From contig JACPPF010000103.1 of assembly GCA_016191165.1 (NCBI GenBank), forward strand, positions 1-33,447: a DNA stretch of 33,447 nucleotides, in the 5' to 3' direction. Each line of letters starts with the position of its first letter. Position 1 is the stretch's first letter. A program made the translations under genes and the position numbers. The DNA comes from Planctomycetota bacterium. GTDB taxonomy: Bacteria > Planctomycetota > Planctomycetia > Gemmatales > Gemmataceae. This document shows positions 33,287-33,447 of this stretch, piece after piece. Below the pieces are notes generated by a model. That model was not told where the DNA came from and did no database searches. It saw only the letters and a program-made list of their open reading frames with translations.

Positions 33287-33408
33287 CGGCGTTGCGGGCA
33301 GCGTCCTGCTTAGTGGTCCGTTTCACAAATAACGTCGTGGTTAGTTTAGACTTTTGGTATAAGGAGGTGAACCCCCAGAAAAAAACCCGGCAAGGAAAGG
33401 AAGCCGCT

Positions 33409-33447
33409 ATGCCAGGTCCACTGCCGACTCCTTGTACCTTCCCCGAC
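33409..33447 (+). CDS. 5' end of a possible transposase (incomplete)
   Basis: An ATG at 33409, behind AAGGAAAGGAAG, opens a frame MPGPLPTPCTFPD that runs off the window. The first residues resemble starts I recall from IS630-type transposases of Gemmata, but 13 codons cannot confirm this. Its location next to the truncated NdvB-like gene makes a mobile element plausible. A second purine-rich motif, AAGGAGGTGA (33361-33370), lies upstream. Confidence 0.35.
   Translation, partial: MPGPLPTPCTFPD

Noticed and set aside
1-33447. tRNA, rRNA, riboswitch or CRISPR array
   Set aside because: I scanned for cloverleaf-like and repeat-spacer patterns and saw none; a covariance search would be needed to exclude a small RNA.

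Overview
The window is GC-rich, gene-dense bacterial DNA, most consistent with a planctomycete of the Gemmata/Gemmataceae type. That assignment is an inference. It rests on the style of the proteins: short secreted Gly/His/Tyr-rich proteins, a planctomycete-like sorbosone-dehydrogenase propeller, a free-standing AMPK-type glycogen-binding domain, and many proteins with methionine/histidine/lysine-rich tails. No rRNA or tRNA gene was found.

Left end (1-4000) is a patchwork of broken genes. A 171-bp palindrome is followed by 3' or 5' pieces of an ADP-ribosylglycohydrolase, an ATP-grasp protein, EF-Tu, phosphoketolase, acetate kinase and a copper P-type ATPase. The acetate kinase and the copper ATPase are each split into two pieces on opposite strands. 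Flipping about 1566-2458 puts both pairs back in one direction in the order xfp-ackA-copA, but with the middle of each gene missing. This is either a real inversion with deletions or a chimeric assembly.

The middle (4733-14318) is a metal and redox region. It holds two small secreted proteins with duplicated leaders, a cytosolic copper-storage-type four-helix protein with 22 cysteines, a small rubredoxin-like zinc/iron protein, Met-rich periplasmic LTxxQ proteins, and a tightly coupled set of four genes: a Met-rich membrane protein, an NAD(P)H flavin/2Fe-2S reductase, a di-heme membrane cytochrome b, and a seven-heme cytochrome c. A second transmembrane ferric-reductase-like flavocytochrome follows. 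Together these could pass electrons from NAD(P)H across the membrane to periplasmic metal or another acceptor.

The next block (14315-19621) is carbohydrate metabolism: a GH15 glucoamylase-type enzyme, a GH144-type glucanase and 6-phosphogluconate dehydrogenase. With the phosphoketolase and acetate kinase remnants at the left end, and the GH94/cyclic-glucan-synthase-type protein at the right end, this looks like a glucan-to-pentose-phosphate-to-acetyl-phosphate pathway, now partly broken. A hemerythrin-like secreted protein follows.

The right part (20578-27098) returns to copper and periplasmic functions. It has an unusual chimera in which a sugar-dehydrogenase beta-propeller is split by two Met/His/Lys repeat arrays and a four-helix DUF2231 membrane domain, then a two-domain multicopper oxidase with a Met-rich tail, a Gly/Tyr-rich secreted protein, and, on the other strand, a TolC-type efflux channel. 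The last gene (27560-33286, minus) is the C-terminal two thirds of a cyclic beta-1,2-glucan synthetase-type protein. Its glycosyltransferase part is missing, and what may be the start of a transposase lies just beyond the break.
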